Positions 1-11,194 of a stretch of DNA of 64,000 nt are shown piece after piece. Each line of letters starts with the position of its first letter. Positions within the stretch are counted from its first letter, which is position 1. The stretch lies in contig NC_072794.1 in the NCBI RefSeq assembly GCF_028583425.1, positions 27,401,232-27,465,231 of the forward strand, given 5' to 3'. The translations under genes and the position numbers were made by a program. The notes below the pieces were generated by a model. That model searched no databases. It had not been told where the DNA came from and saw only the letters and a program-made list of their open reading frames with translations. The DNA is from Eublepharis macularius (Eukaryota > Chordata > Lepidosauria > Squamata > Eublepharidae).

Positions 1-453
1 AGCAACACAATAATGTCCATCAGAGGCCAAAATGTTGGACTTTTGGACACTGTCACATTTCTTCCAACATTTGGTTGAAGATGTTTTATAAATATGTAGG
101 AGTCTCTCTGGAGTTAAATACCACCATGTGCAGAGTTGTAGTACACTTGGACATGTTCCTGCCCCGAGAACTTTACAATCTAAATTTTTAACAGTGCAGG
201 AGACAAGCTGGAAGGGTGAAGCAACCAGCAATAGAGTGGGAGAAGCTAGGAACAGAGGACAGAGTGGGAGAAGCTGGGAATGAATATTTACCATGCAGCT
301 ACATGGAGAAGGGAAGTGCAGCTGGAATGAATTGGGTGGTCCATCAGTAGATGTGATGATGGTTGTTGAAGGTGTGGCTGCATTAGTCAAATTACACTCA
401 CCTAATTTAAACATTGAACTGCAGCCTTCTTGTCTGTCTGTCCTGGTCTACAG

Positions 454-521
454 ACATACGAAGAGGGAAACAGGAATGATGAAGTGGTGGAAGCTGCTGA
501 TCAACTTGCTGTGCCTGGCAG
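454..521 (+). CDS. Exon 1 of an unrecognised small secreted protein (signal peptide)
   Basis: Coding starts at the ATG at 476 (a second ATG follows at 479) and gives MMKWWKLLINLLCLA plus the first base of a glycine codon. A basic start followed by a leucine-rich core is a classic secretory signal peptide. The exon ends at 521 in a strong donor (CAG|GTATGA, phase 1). A pyrimidine-rich stretch ending in CAG at 453 could be an acceptor, so a 5' UTR exon may lie upstream. The next three exons (4579, 4991, 7059) continue in matching phase to a 119-residue product. The WKLL signal peptide resembles those of the BPI-fold/PLUNC family, but that is weak evidence and I do not assign a family. The role is unknown; export from the cell is inferred. 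Confidence 0.6.
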
Positions 522-2343
522 GTATGATGGGTCAGATATTCTAGAGGCTGGTTATTTATTTATAAACATGTGCCCTGATTCATATGTCCAGACCAGGTTT
601 ATGATACATTTTATGACAGACAATTGGGGGTCATAAGACAACCTAGAGTCATACGAAGAGGCAACTGAACACATAGTTGTAGAGCCTAGTTGTTTTGCCA
701 GATCAAAAGCATTCTTGGGTGTCAGCAGTGCATTGACTTATATGTGCAGTTCTTTCGTATTGTATAATTTATGATTGGTGACCCCCGAGGAAGGCAATTT
801 TGCTGAAATGCATTTGGATTTTTACCTATCATACTGTTTATTTATTTATTTTATTTATTTTCTATTTCTATTCTGCCCTCCCCAAACTGGCAGGCTCAGG
901 GTGGATTACATTTTGTAAACAGTACACTGAAAATTTACATTTTACAATTTTAAAACAACGGTATAAAACAGTACAATATAAATATTTTTTAAAAGGTACA
1001 AGAAAGCAGCACAGGCATGCTGTGCAATATATTTGTGGTTAGATGATATTTATACTGCTTTATGGATGATCTGTTTAGCGATTTTATTATGAATGAAATC
1101 TTTAAAGTGATTTTGAGTGAGATATATGAAATATGAAGGCCTGCAGTAAAGGGGCTAGATGTGTCTGCTGAGAGAGAGAAAACACATTTTAATTTTAGTA
1201 GGCTCCTCTGAGAGGTTTGAAACAATACAATTGTATTCTCCATGAGATCCTGCAAAAGTCCTGAACTTACTTATTTAAAAAGCAGTCCCCAACATTCTGT
1301 TGCCAGGGGTCTAGATAGGCAGATCGAGGGGCAGAATCTGAGAAGGAATGATGCAATGGAAGAAGTGGGGCTATGCAAATAGGAGCCGGTTTGACTCTCT
1401 TACTGGGGTCATCAAGGACTGTAGTTCTGTGGGGTGGCGCATACTTTCTAGGCAGAAGGACCCAGGTTGAAGTACAGGGCACTTTCAGTTCAAAAAGGAT
1501 CAGGTTGTAGGTGATGTATAAAAGACCCCAACGTGAGAACTTCCCCTCTTCTCTTTCAGTGTTGTGTGATCTGGACCTTATCTATAGGGGATGCAGCATA
1601 CAAAGCCTCCTTCCCTGCACATCTAACCCCTCTGTGCACATCTGATGGGCATTTTGTAGTAATAGTGGCTGAGTAGGGGGAGAGAGCCATGCAGCTCAAA
1701 GCACAGAAGCCTGGAATCACTGACCATGGGAAACCTGACCAGTCTTAAATAGCCCCACTTCCCCATATTCTGTGTTGTAACTTGTGTTTATTCTTCTCCA
1801 ACCAAGTAGGGAAAGCAGGACATACAAGCTTTAAGAAGTGAATGTTTGACATATAAGTCAAGAAAGGAGCTCCGCTGCAGCATGCTGGATATAACTTTTG
1901 GCATCCAAGACCTTATTCTCCGTTACAGTTCTTTTATCATAAAATAAAACATCTGCAAATATGCTGCAACAGCCAATTGCAGACTCGAGACACTCCTTAA
2001 CTAATTATCCAACAATTTATCACTTGGGACAACCCTTAAGAGCATCTGGTTTCTTGATGATGTGATGGAAAATTATCTGCAGAATGTTTGGTGCTATTTC
2101 TGTACTACTGTAGCAATCTTAGCTTCACAGAGCATCTTTCTCTAGGCTCTGGATTTCCTGATTTATCAGTTCAGGTTGTGACTTCTACACGTCAGCCAAA
2201 ATTCTCCTAATCCCCCTCCCTCATCATACTTTTATGACCTGATCCCAACACTTGTCAGAGAATCAATTTCTTACGGCAGGTATGCCACTTGAGTAAAATA
2301 CAGGGACCAAGGGAAATTTCAGGCCCCTTACACTTGAAGGATA

Positions 2344-2470
2344 TTTATTTATTTATTTATTTACATTATTTGTAGTCCGTCTTTCTCACCAATACTCAGT
2401 GGATCACGCAGTGCAAGTCCATGCAATCAACAGCTGAGGCATTTAATAAACAGTACAATAGAGTACACAA
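2344..2470 (-). repeat. LINE/SINE 3' end with (TTTA)n tail, reverse orientation
   Basis: (TTTA)n, then TTGTAGTCCGTCTTTCTCAC and GTGGATCACGCAGTGCAAG; same family as 19300-19550. Confidence 0.5.
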
Positions 2471-3002
2471 ATATACATTTCTAGCATTTGCTAATATCAG
2501 TGCAACAATGCGCAGCTTTCTGGGCAAAACCACTTTTTTCCTAGATTGCTTTGACTTCGGCACTGGTTTGTCAGCTGCCAAAGGAATCAAGCATCCACTT
2601 TCATCTTCCGGAGCATCAAGAAATATCCTGGCTGTTTGAACTACACATCAGGAAAAAACCCCGCCCTTTTATCCATTCATCCAACCTGCAATCATTCTTG
2701 CAACTTGTTAGGTTCATACTTCCTGCCTGTAAATATTAGGTTATGCACGGAAGGGTTTTAATTAACCACCTGAACACACAACACACTTCAGGAAAATGTT
2801 ATGCTTGTTCCACAGACAGAAGAGAATCTGTGTACAAAATGAATGACTCAGACTAAAGTAATAGATGGCAGAGGCCAAATCTGAAACCAGTCAATACCAT
2901 CTAGTTCATATTTCTAATCAAGCAAGAAATATTCCCTTTGCTCTCTCTCCATCTGGAAAGTAATGGTCATCTACACTAGGAATAATACTTCTTCCATGAA
3001 CT

Positions 3003-3741
3003 CAAGGCCAGATCGAGGGGGGGCAGGGGGTAGCCTGCCCCCAGCGCCGCCAAAGAGGGTGTGCCGGGTGCGGCTGCCAGCTGCCCAGGAGCGTGCCGTG
3101 TCTTGCTGCACGGGAGGCTGAGTGCATGGTTGGGAGGCCCTCGCCAACCCCACCGATGGGACAGCTGACTTGCCATGCCTGCAGGACCTCCCAGCCCTGT
3201 GCGCAGCCACCCGTGCAGCAAGCCAGCTGCCCCAGCGCATGCCCTCACCACCGCTGCTGCCGCCAGCTCCGGAGTGCACCGTGTGCTGGGGCACCCGGCT
3301 TGCTGTGCAGGCGGTACAGGGCAGTGGGACATGCGAATTGTGAGGAGAGCCTCCTAGCCCTGTGGTCAGCTGGCCGCACGGCAAGCCAGCTGCCCCAGCG
3401 CATGGTGTGCTGCAGAGCTGGTGGCGGCGGTGGCGAGGGCATGTGCCAGGGCACCTGGCTTGCTGTGTGGCTGGCTGAGCACAGGGCTGGGAGGTCCTGC
3501 GCATGTGGCAAGCCAGCCGGCTGCCACAGCACATGCACGCGCCACTGCCAGCTCCACAGTTCACTGGCCGCTGGGGTGGCTGGCTTGCCATTCGGGCGGC
3601 CAGGTCTCCCGCCCTGCGTGATGATGTCACAAAAGTGATGTCATCATGCTGCACTGGGATTGTGTGCGTGCTGTGCGTGCACTGGTGCAGAGACCCGGGC
3701 AAGGGTTGCACCGGGTGCCCGCACCCCTAGATCTGGCTCTG
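3003..3741. mobile_element. hAT-like GC-rich element with 8-bp target duplication
   Basis: CATGAACT flanks both ends (2995-3002 and 3742-3749). Terminal inverted repeats are CAAGGCCAGATCGAG and its partner CTAGATCTGGCTCTG. The interior is GC-rich and built from degenerate tandem units (GGCAAGCCAGCTGCCCCAGC and variants), which keeps several frames open on both strands with no protein-like content. It carries a GATGTCA/TGACATC palindrome near 3625-3650. Confidence 0.75.
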
Positions 3742-4124
3742 CATGAACTCTGGGTGCTTTTAGGCATGTCACTTTCCTCGGGATACCAGGCTCTGAGTAG
3801 TCAACAGACTATCAGAGAGGGAAACCCTCGCTGGAAGAAAAACACACCAATAGTAATTCTACCAATTATACCTCAAAGGAATATTTATCAAATTTAAAGT
3901 GACAGAATGTTAAAGTGCTAATTGCAACAATGTCATTAAATGCATGTAATATACAAGTTCTAAAATGATAGAAACTGTCTCATCATAAATAACAATTCAT
4001 ACAGATAACAATTCATACAAATATTGCATATCCAATACAGAGGTATCATAACAATAGATCCAGGAAAAGGAAAACCAACCGGTAAGTCCCTTTTTACGGA
4101 CACATTTCTACAGACACTCTTGAG

Positions 4125-4323
4125 TAGTGGCTGGAGTTCTCCCGGAATGACAACTAATTGCCTGCCAGGCCGTAGAGATTAGTTCCCCTGGAGAAAATGT
4201 CTGCTTTGGAGAGTGCACTCTACGGTATTATACCCTAATAAGGCCTCTCCCCAAACCTCACCATCTCTAGGCTCCCCCCCCCCCAAATCTCCAGGAATTC
4301 TGAACCTGGAGCTGGCAACCCTA
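4125..4323 (-). mobile_element. TAGGGTTGCCAG-family element
   Basis: It ends GAGCTGGCAACCCTA and contains CTCCCCAAACCTCACC and a CCCCC run, a common reptile repeat whose minus-strand start is TAGGGTTGCCAG. The left boundary is uncertain and no target duplication was confirmed. Confidence 0.5.
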
Positions 4324-4578
4324 GCACTCCTCTCTCAGCTCAATCCTCCCATTTACAATAGAAGAAGGATCTTACTAACTAAAAACATCCCTCTTGAATC
4401 AGGTCATAGGCCCATCTGTACTAGCATCCTACTCCTCTGAGAGAGGTAGGAGAGCAGAGTGTTAAGGTTACTGACAGTGTATGTCAATTTAAGGACAGTA
4501 TCAATAAAAGCTGTACCCCATTCCCTTTCCCTGCTCTTGTCCAGTAATCCCACTCAGTTCAATGTCTTTTTTGGCTAG

Positions 4579-4734
4579 GCATTAGAAGTGAAGCCAGCTT
4601 TGGAATTGGTAGCATCCTTGATGATGGAGCCAACATTGGCAGTAACCTCCTCGGAGAGACGGACAAAATACTTGGTCTATTGGAAGGAAGTGAAAGCCAG
4701 GCTGATGCTGGGAATTCTGTGCCATCCCAGCCAG
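4579..4734 (+). CDS. Exon 2 of the unrecognised small secreted protein
   Basis: The exon has an acceptor (TTGGCTAG|GC) and a donor (CAG|GTATTT). It starts in phase 1, matching exon 1, and ends in phase 1, matching exon 3. It adds 51 codons rich in Gly, Ser, Leu, Asp and Glu, including ASFGIGSILDDGANIGSNLL and LLGETDKILGLLEGSE. There is no cysteine. The Leu/Gly pattern recalls the N-terminal part of short PLUNC proteins, but no diagnostic motif is present. This should be the first segment of the mature protein after signal cleavage. Confidence 0.6.
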
Positions 4735-4990
4735 GTATTTGGGGGCAGTGCTCTTTATTCTACTCCAGATATTTTACTTGATAATATAGGCCTGAGATTG
4801 TGTATTCCATATACTGAAGGAAGGTAGAATTGCACACTTGCCACAGTGCTAGCAAATTAAGGCCTGCGGGATACTATTGCTTTCCTATACAAGGGTTAGT
4901 GCAAGGTTGCTGCAAGGTTAGTGCAAATCCCTCCCTTGTTCTACATTGCTGCTAATCCGGCCATGGGTGCTGTTGTTCTCTCCGTTGCAG

Positions 4991-5076
4991 ATTCTGGGTA
5001 CCTGGTGGTGAAAGTGGACTTGGTTTCCTCTGACTCAGCAAACATTTCTGCTCTCATTCAGCCAATCCTGACAGAG
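4991..5076 (+). CDS. Exon 3 of the unrecognised small secreted protein
   Basis: The acceptor is CTCCGTTGCAG at 4990 and the donor is GAG|GTGAGG after 5076, both close to consensus. Phase 1 in and phase 0 out fit exons 2 and 4. It encodes DSGYLVVKVDLVSSDSANIS followed by ALIQPILTE. Asn-Ile-Ser is a possible N-glycosylation site. Alternating hydrophobic residues (YLVVKVDLV) suggest a beta strand. An intact frame between two good splice sites in three successive exons argues against chance. Confidence 0.6.
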
Positions 5077-7058
5077 GTGAGGAGCCAGTGAAATACCTGA
5101 TAAGAGATCATTGATTCAGTTTTGCACTGCTTATGGAAAGGAAGGAATAACCAGTGAAATCTGTGCTGTGTTTAGCATTGGGGTCTACTGGACACAGTTT
5201 ACCATTTTCTCGATTCTAGCTGCTTTCCAGATACTGCTGGCACCATCCAGAACCCTCCCCTCCAAAATGCCTAGTCAATTCAGTGATTACTCAAGCTTCA
5301 GGCATTCTTAAATCCATTTGTTATGAGGAATCCTCCTAATTCTGCATACAGAATTCTGCACTCGAATTCTGCACTTGGCTGGCAGGTCTTTACGGGGCCA
5401 TTCGAAGCAGCTTAAAAGAATAGGATAATATGGATGGAGGCTTTCTGTACACATGTTGATGCTAGACTGGCAGGGCAAAAATTGGCTTCCTGACCACTAC
5501 AATTCAAGGAAAACTGTCAATGTTATATTTTCGTTTAAAATAATAGATAATGGGCTTGCATCCCAGTAACTGATCCTGCTATTAATGCTACTTTTCTTCA
5601 GTGCAAGGAGCCTTCCTCTGATACAAAATGCTCTCATGCTGAAGGAAAGTGCCATTGCTAGTGGAACAGAACCTTGAGATCCACCAACCCAGTGCCTATA
5701 GGATAGGAATTTTCAAAGTTGGGGTTCCCAATTTTCTCCAATTACCTGATATATATTAATTTATGCTTGGGTATGTGTGCATGTCTCTCTCGGACAATGT
5801 GAAAGGAAGAGAAGAAATATTTTTATTCATATTTTATTTTGTTTATTCTCCTCATTTCTCCCCGATGGGAACTCAAAGCAGCTTGCAACATTATCCTCTC
5901 CTGCATTTTATCCTCACAACAATCCTGTGAGGTAGGTTAGGCTGAGAGTGTGTGACTGGCCCAAGGTCACCCTGCAAGCTTCCATGCCAGAGTGGGGATT
6001 CAAACCTAGGTCTCCCAGATTCTAGTTGGACACACTTAACTATTACATCATGCTAGCTCTCTATAGAAAGTTAACAGAAATAATAATAAAATAATAGAAA
6101 GAATAATAGAATAGAAAGTTAAGAACCTGCCTCTCATAGAGGCGGCCAATGGGAACTGATAGAATGTTGGGACGAGGCGAGCAGTTGAAAAACTGTTTAG
6201 AACAGCAGTTAGAAGAGAGCTGTTGGTCAGAAGAGATGGGTTTTTGAGCTTGTGAGAGAAGCAGCATGAATTGAGCTGACTTCTGGGAACGGATACTTTG
6301 TAATTATTAACTGCTGGAATGAACTGGGATCCAAAGTTCTATTTTTAGGAACAATAGATCTCTGTGTCCGAGTCATGCAAAAGCTGTTAAAGTTGTATAT
6401 AAAATTTAACTCATTTTCTCTGATACTGAGTTCCCTTACTCCAGTAGCCCTGGAAAGTAGTTGGGTGAGGGATAGCTGATAAAGGGAACTGGGCTTCCTG
6501 ATCTGGTGACATATGTGGGGAAAAGAAAAGAAGGGACCCTGTATGTATAAAGGGATCAGGGTTCTCTGCCTATTAAAGAGAGATGAGATGGGTGTCCATT
6601 TGTGACTACCATACCTGCCTCACCTCACTTAACATGTGGGGAGAGGTTTATGTTGGGAGGCAGTGTCTAAAAGGGGGGGGGGTCACACCTATCAGTTTCT
6701 GAGCCGTGTTATCATGGTTGGCATCTATTTTCAAGCCAACCACAGGTAGGATTGTGGGAGTTGAGATCCTGGCCAACATGTACCATTTCTTTGTTCTGCA
6801 GAATCTGATTAACAGCATCTAATTGAGGCAGATAAAGTCTGCATTAGCCCTCTGGTTTTTGCACCTGTGTTTCTTGGAATGTAGAGGAAGATTCTCAGTT
6901 ACATACTGGAGGATGGGCTAGTTAGTCTGAAAAGGCCATATATGTTAAAGCTGATATTTCCAAGAAAAGACAGTGTGTGTTTTTCAACCTGAAAAAAAAT
7001 GGTCCTGGGATTAACAGCAACTATTACTGGAGTGTTTTTTTCCTTTCGACTGTGCCAG
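5077..7058 (+). other. Intron 3 of the small secreted-protein gene
   Basis: It contains the reverse SINE (5815-6065), an unclassified stretch (6120-6600), and a possible alternative terminal exon at 5602-5661. Confidence 0.4.
5815..6065 (-). repeat. SINE, reverse orientation
   Basis: CAACAATCCTGTGAGGTAGG, GGCCCAAGGTCACCC and GGGATTCAAACCTAGG are the reverse complement of a tRNA-derived SINE body and B box. Confidence 0.55.
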
Positions 7059-7130
7059 GTGGAACAACTGCTCGTGACAGGTTTGCTGAAAGGGACCTTC
7101 AAGCTGACGTGGGTCATGTATGATCAGTAA
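7059..7130 (+). CDS. Terminal coding exon of the unrecognised small secreted protein
   Basis: A pyrimidine tract (7035-7051) leads to the acceptor TGTGCCAG at 7058. The exon opens in phase 0, as required by exon 3, and encodes VEQLLVTGLLKGTFKLTWVM followed by YDQ and TAA at 7128-7130. An AATAAA lies 122 bp downstream at 7252. The full product is 119 residues with a hydrophobic C-terminal half; its only cysteine is in the signal peptide. A competing phase-0 exon at 5602-5661 cannot be excluded but has no nearby poly(A) signal. Function unknown. Confidence 0.5.
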   Translation: MEQLLVTGLLKGTFKLTWVMYDQ

Positions 7131-7251
7131 CAAGAGCCGAGGTACACACTCCTAGCAAAATCCTTTGGCTCAGATGCCACCTGGGCAAATCCCAACAGAA
7201 GCAACTGAAAGAATTCTTACTGTGGAAAGCAGAGCTGACAAATTCAAGCTG

Positions 7252-7257
7252 AATAAA
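7252..7257 (+). promoter_or_regulatory. Poly(A) signal of the small secreted-protein gene
   Basis: A canonical AATAAA lies 122 bp after the TAA at 7128-7130, a normal 3' UTR length, and supports 7059-7130 as the terminal exon. No GT-rich downstream element is obvious. Confidence 0.5.
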
Positions 7258-7625
7258 TCACTGACTGACTGAGAGGGAATGGAGAATCACAGTGCAGAGG
7301 CAGAAATGATGAACCAGCCGACATGCCAAATAATAAAGTGCTATGAAAAGTTGTCAGGACTGCACCTATTTATGTCCACTTTAGATAACCGCTTGCCACC
7401 TATAAAGCTATCTGCATTTTCTAAAGAAATACATGTGGTGCTCTGGGCAAAAACCTATAATATTTATTGGGCAGACAAGGGAGGGAAAATGCTGAAGGAT
7501 GATTGGAGGCTTGTTTCCCCCTTGGATAGTTAGAAGATAAGCAGAGAGGAAGTCCAAAGATCTGGCCAGTTCCCAAGTGGAGGAGACGAGAGAATATGGA
7601 AAGAACAGCATAGCCAGTTCAACTG

Positions 7626-7790
7626 GGAAGAGGATAGTGGCTCAGTGGTAAAATACCTGCTTTGCATGCAGTAGGCCCCATGTTCAGTCCCCAGCATCTC
7701 CAGCTCAAAGGATCAGGTAGTGTGAAAGACCTCTGTCGAGATACTGGAGCATTAAGCTGAGCATGGCAATCAGAGTATGCCATGCTCAGA
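7626..7790 (+). repeat. tRNA-derived SINE
   Basis: TAGTGGCTCAGTGGTA (A box, about 7635-7650) and GTTCAGTCCCC (B box, about 7681-7691) form the tRNA-like head. A unique SINE body follows. Confidence 0.65.
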
Positions 7791-8169
7791 TTAGTACACC
7801 GTCTGATTGGCTGGAAGGCAGATTCATGCAAGTACACATCAAGATAAATTACCAATTCATACAGCATCAGCTATTGACTGATAGCATGTAGATGCCTCAA
7901 ACATATCAAAATCCCTCCACGGAAAGTGCTTAGGGGGACAGGTACTGTTGCACAACCCAAGCCACGATGTTTGTGCTGCCAGCATCCACATACATTTTCC
8001 TGTTTGCATACAGTGTGTGAAGAACTGAAGAAACCCTGCTGGTTATGGCGTTTCAGCATACCCATGAACAGACACACAAAATGCAATGGCCACATGGGAC
8101 TATTGCCATGTGGGTTCCCTATGTAGTAGTGTTTGCAGCATTCGACACAATTTTCTATATTATGCTAAC

Positions 8170-8579
8170 TAGGGGTCATTTAGTAGAAAAAGAGCTGGAG
8201 GAACTCATTAGCATAACACCTTAGCATATGCCCCTTCCCATCACCGGAAGTGCGTCATTAGCATAACTGATTTGCATATGCCACACCCCCTGACATCACC
8301 TATCCTGGCTGTTTTGAACCCAATCTTGGCCATTCAGGGCTGAAATTGGGCCCAAAATGGCAAAAGGGGGCTGAAAATGGCTGAAAAGGGGCCCAAAATT
8401 GTCAGGATTGGGCTGCTGCTGAATGGGAGAGTGATCCACCACCCATCAGAGGCCCGATCCGGGCCATTTTGGCCCCAATCTAGGCTGAGAGTCAGGTGGG
8501 CGGGGCCACTTGACATGTGACATTTTTGGGGAACTGCTGGAACTGTGTTCTGGCGCGTTCCCCCTTGAAATTAGCCCTG
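8170..8579 (-). mobile_element. hAT-like non-autonomous element (copy A)
   Basis: ATGCTAAC flanks both ends (8162-8169 and 8580-8587). The termini are TAGGGGTCATTTAG and AAATTAGCCCTG. The interior consists of CATTTTGGGCCC-type units and is the reverse complement of 12801-13233. No transposase. Confidence 0.8.
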
Positions 8580-9059
8580 ATGCTAACACACTGTGTATGA
8601 TAAATCCTGTGAGTTCAACTTTTATGACAAAAGACAAGAAAAATGCATTTCACCTGGGATACCGCAAGATGTTCCCTCCCCTCTCTATTGCATAGTTGCA
8701 CTATTTCAGGCCTTCCCAAACCAAGAAAAAAAATGAAACATTAAGATTTTGTCTTTAGAAGCAAAGTAATTCCAGTAGAACAGATCATTTTGAGATGGGA
8801 GTGATGCTGTGAAACCCTACAGAATTGAACAATGTATGTGCCTTTAAAAAAAGAAGACTTGCACTAGTCTGCACATTCTTTTCCTTAACGATTTTCCTTT
8901 TCTTTCACTTCCGCTTATGATTTATTTCCAGCATATACCAATATCTCCCTTCCAAAGAGCTTCATGATAAGGAATGGCTTTCTGCATGTTCATGGAGGTA
9001 TTAAAAAGAAGATGGATTCGTAAGGCTCTTCTTTCTAAAATAAGTGAAATAATTCCCTT

Positions 9060-9402
9060 CTTCATTTCTATCCAGCGCTCAACCACTCAAAATAATTTCA
9101 TGGTCTTGCTGTTGTGACCATGCAATGTCCCTCCTGAAATCCTGACACTGGCTTCTTATTTCATCTCAGATCCAGCAGAAATTCCTCCCCATTCAAAGGT
9201 CTCGCCCCTTTTTAAAATCTCTCTGCTCACCCATGCCCATAAACCATCATCAGACACCCAAAGGTCTTCCACTCCCTCAAAACGCTCTGCCACTCTTTTC
9301 TTGCTGCCTTGTGTATGCCTGGAACTGTCTCCCAGAACATCGGTACAATTCCACTTCTCTTGCTTCTTTCAAATGCCTCCTCAAAACTGACCTGTAATGA
9401 TT
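9060..9402 (+). repeat. L2/CR1-clade LINE fragment
   Basis: It contains CACTGGCTTCTTATTTCATC, CACTCCCTCAAAACGCTCTG, GCCTGGAACTGTCTCCCAGA and TCAAATGCCTCCTCAAAACT, the order of an L2-like 3' region. Old and truncated. Confidence 0.45.
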
Positions 9403-9525
9403 TTAAGTAAATGTGTGTATGTGTCTTTAAATGCTTAGTGTGGTATAGATGAAGAGTGGGCGTGAAAGAGAGGGACGAGTGAGTGATATGATTGGTTGAT
9501 GACTGAGAATGTGGGCCCATGCATA
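9400..9525. repeat. Dispersed direct repeat (partner 11430-11545)
   Basis: GAAAGAGAGGGACGAGTGAG and TGATTGGTTGATGACTGAGA match GAAAGAGAGGGATGAGTGAG and TGACTGGTTGATGACTGAGA at 11489-11532. Confidence 0.55.
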
Positions 9526-9559
9526 CCAGGACCAGACAATGACTGAAGGGATAATATCC

Positions 9560-9995
9560 AGAAGCGCAAGAGAAAAATGTTGGACTTCTATTTTCTGCTT
9601 TGTTCCAATGACTTCTTGCATATTGTGCAATCTTTTCTCAGCTCTGCTGCAATAGTCATTAGCCTTGGATAGGCAGCAAGAATTAGGGGTGGGGGTGGGG
9701 AAATCTGGGGAGACGCAGAATGGCAGCAGAACTTTCTGAGCTTCCCGGCAAAAGATGGATTGGGGCCTGCGAGACTGTTTCCTAACATAGCGAGTGCTGT
9801 AAGAGTTCCAAACTTTTAATTTCTGTTGAAATACTAGAACTAAGCAGTCTATGCTTTGCAACTATTATGGGGCATTCACATAAGAGTAAGTTATTCCAGA
9901 TGGGGATTGTTTTTGGCATAGTGTTTTAAATTGCACGATTGCCAGTTTTCCATTTCTTCATCATACCCGCACAGCAGGAGTCCAAGCCTAAGAGG
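9560..9995 (-). pseudogene. Decayed duplicate of the RASAL2-like gene 3' part
   Basis: On the minus strand, 9570-9720 matches the short coiled-coil exon at 25238-25325 and its upstream intron (shared GGATAGG.AGCAAGAATTA). The reading starts LMTIAAELRKD and resumes in another frame as MQEVIGTKQKIEVQ, so it is frameshifted. The splice donor is lost and the acceptor is changed from TAG to AAG. Adjoining sequence 9765-9990 matches 30300-30540, intronic DNA of the main gene (shared GCGAGACTGTTTCCT, AAGCAGTCTAT, TGGCATAGTGTTTTAAA). Order and orientation are conserved; the copy of the 26.2-26.4 kb exon is missing. Not a retrocopy, because intron sequence is present. Confidence 0.7.
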
Positions 9996-11154
9996 TATTG
10001 ATCCCCTCTACACAAGAGGTGCCGCAAAGTGGTCATGGAACGGGCAGAGTGCTGAGGTGGGACTGGACTACTTCAGGCTGCAGGGGAGGGGTATACCTTT
10101 TGAAACCCCCTGTTGTTAATCATTCTTTTTAAGTGGAAAGCCACGGCAGCTTGCAAACTGACTTTGCATTTTCAAACCATCAACAGAAACTGCCAATAAG
10201 TTTTCCAAGGATTTTTTTCCTGTGCAGCCCTGAGGGCTAGAAATTTGGCATTTTTCAATGAAGAAACTGGTTTTTGTTCTCCTCGCCCAGTGTTTCCCAA
10301 CTTGTAGGTCAGGACCCAGAATTGTGTTTCGGAGCTTCTGAAAGTGGGTTGAAGGCCAGCCCTCCTCAATGGCCGCTTCCCTCTTTTGCATTGCTCTTTC
10401 TCTCCTCTGCTTCCTTGGAGCTTTTCACATTCTTACCTCCCCCGACCTTTGCAACAATAAAGGGGTGGGGGGAGCTATCAAGCAACTAGTAACTTTATAG
10501 TAGTATCTGGAAGAAGGGGGGAAAGGCTGGAGAGAGGGTGGGAGCTATTGAATGGAGGAAGACCAGAGGAGGAAGAAGGAAGCATGTGCTTGCATGGGCT
10601 CTGTCTTGGTGCTTGTCTGTCAGCACCCCATCCCACTGCAGCGCCTCTTTGCCCTCTATCTGTTGTGGGAGATGTACCACACTCAGCCCCTTGCTGCCAT
10701 CCCCTTTGCCACCATCTGCCATCCTCACACGTCTCCTATCCCCTGCCCAAGTGTACTTCTTCAAAGTTCACTCTGGTTCAACAGGCAGACAAGGAGGAGA
10801 AGGAAGAGGAGGAGATGACAGAGAGAGGTCCCTGTTCTCAAGAGTTGACTTCAGGGGGAGCCTTATGAACTCTTCATTAGAAGAGAAGAGTCTTCTTTGG
10901 AACACCTTATCCCCCAAGGGTGACATGTTTATAGCTGCACTTGGTTGTTGTAATTGGAGACCTCTTAGGGTCACTCTAAATGTTACTTCCTTCACAAGAT
11001 CACCACAGAGCCATCCCAGGCTTGCGCAGACACACAGCAACTCTGGGGGATGGCTTGCTCGCATAAAGAAAAAAAAGAGCCCACGTGGACTCAAAAAGCT
11101 GCTACAGAGGGAGGGAAAGCTTTCTCCGAAGTGTTTTTCCTGTGCAAGAACAGA

Positions 11155-11188
11155 GTGAGTGAGAGAGAGAGAGAGAGTGTGTGTGTGG
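11155..11188 (+). repeat. (GA)n(GT)n microsatellite
   Basis: Uninterrupted GA repeats followed by GT repeats. Confidence 0.9.
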
Positions 11189-11194
11189 GTCCTG

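Larger units (their letters stand above)
522..4578 (+). other. Intron 1 of the small secreted-protein gene
   Basis: It holds an AT-rich LINE/SINE-like piece near 840-960, the repeat at 2344-2470, the GC-rich hAT-like element (3003-3741) and the TAGGG element (4125-4323). No further exon in matching phase was recognised. Confidence 0.45.

Noticed and set aside
2971..3711. Open frame of 246 codons on the minus strand, with overlapping long frames on the plus strand
   Set aside because: It lies inside a GC-rich hAT-like element made of tandem units; the same DNA is open on both strands and the protein is low-complexity.
454..7130. BPI-fold (PLUNC) family assignment for the small secreted gene
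   Set aside because: Only the WKLL-type signal peptide and Leu/Gly pattern agree; the protein is far shorter and lacks the family's conserved cysteine pair.
7626..7700. Functional tRNA gene
   Set aside because: A and B boxes are present but the arms do not pair as in a tRNA and a SINE body follows.
10538..11158. Frames of 206, 106 and 88 codons in three plus-strand frames
   Set aside because: They overlap each other, show no domain, no splice pattern and no poly(A) signal; repeat-rich composition.
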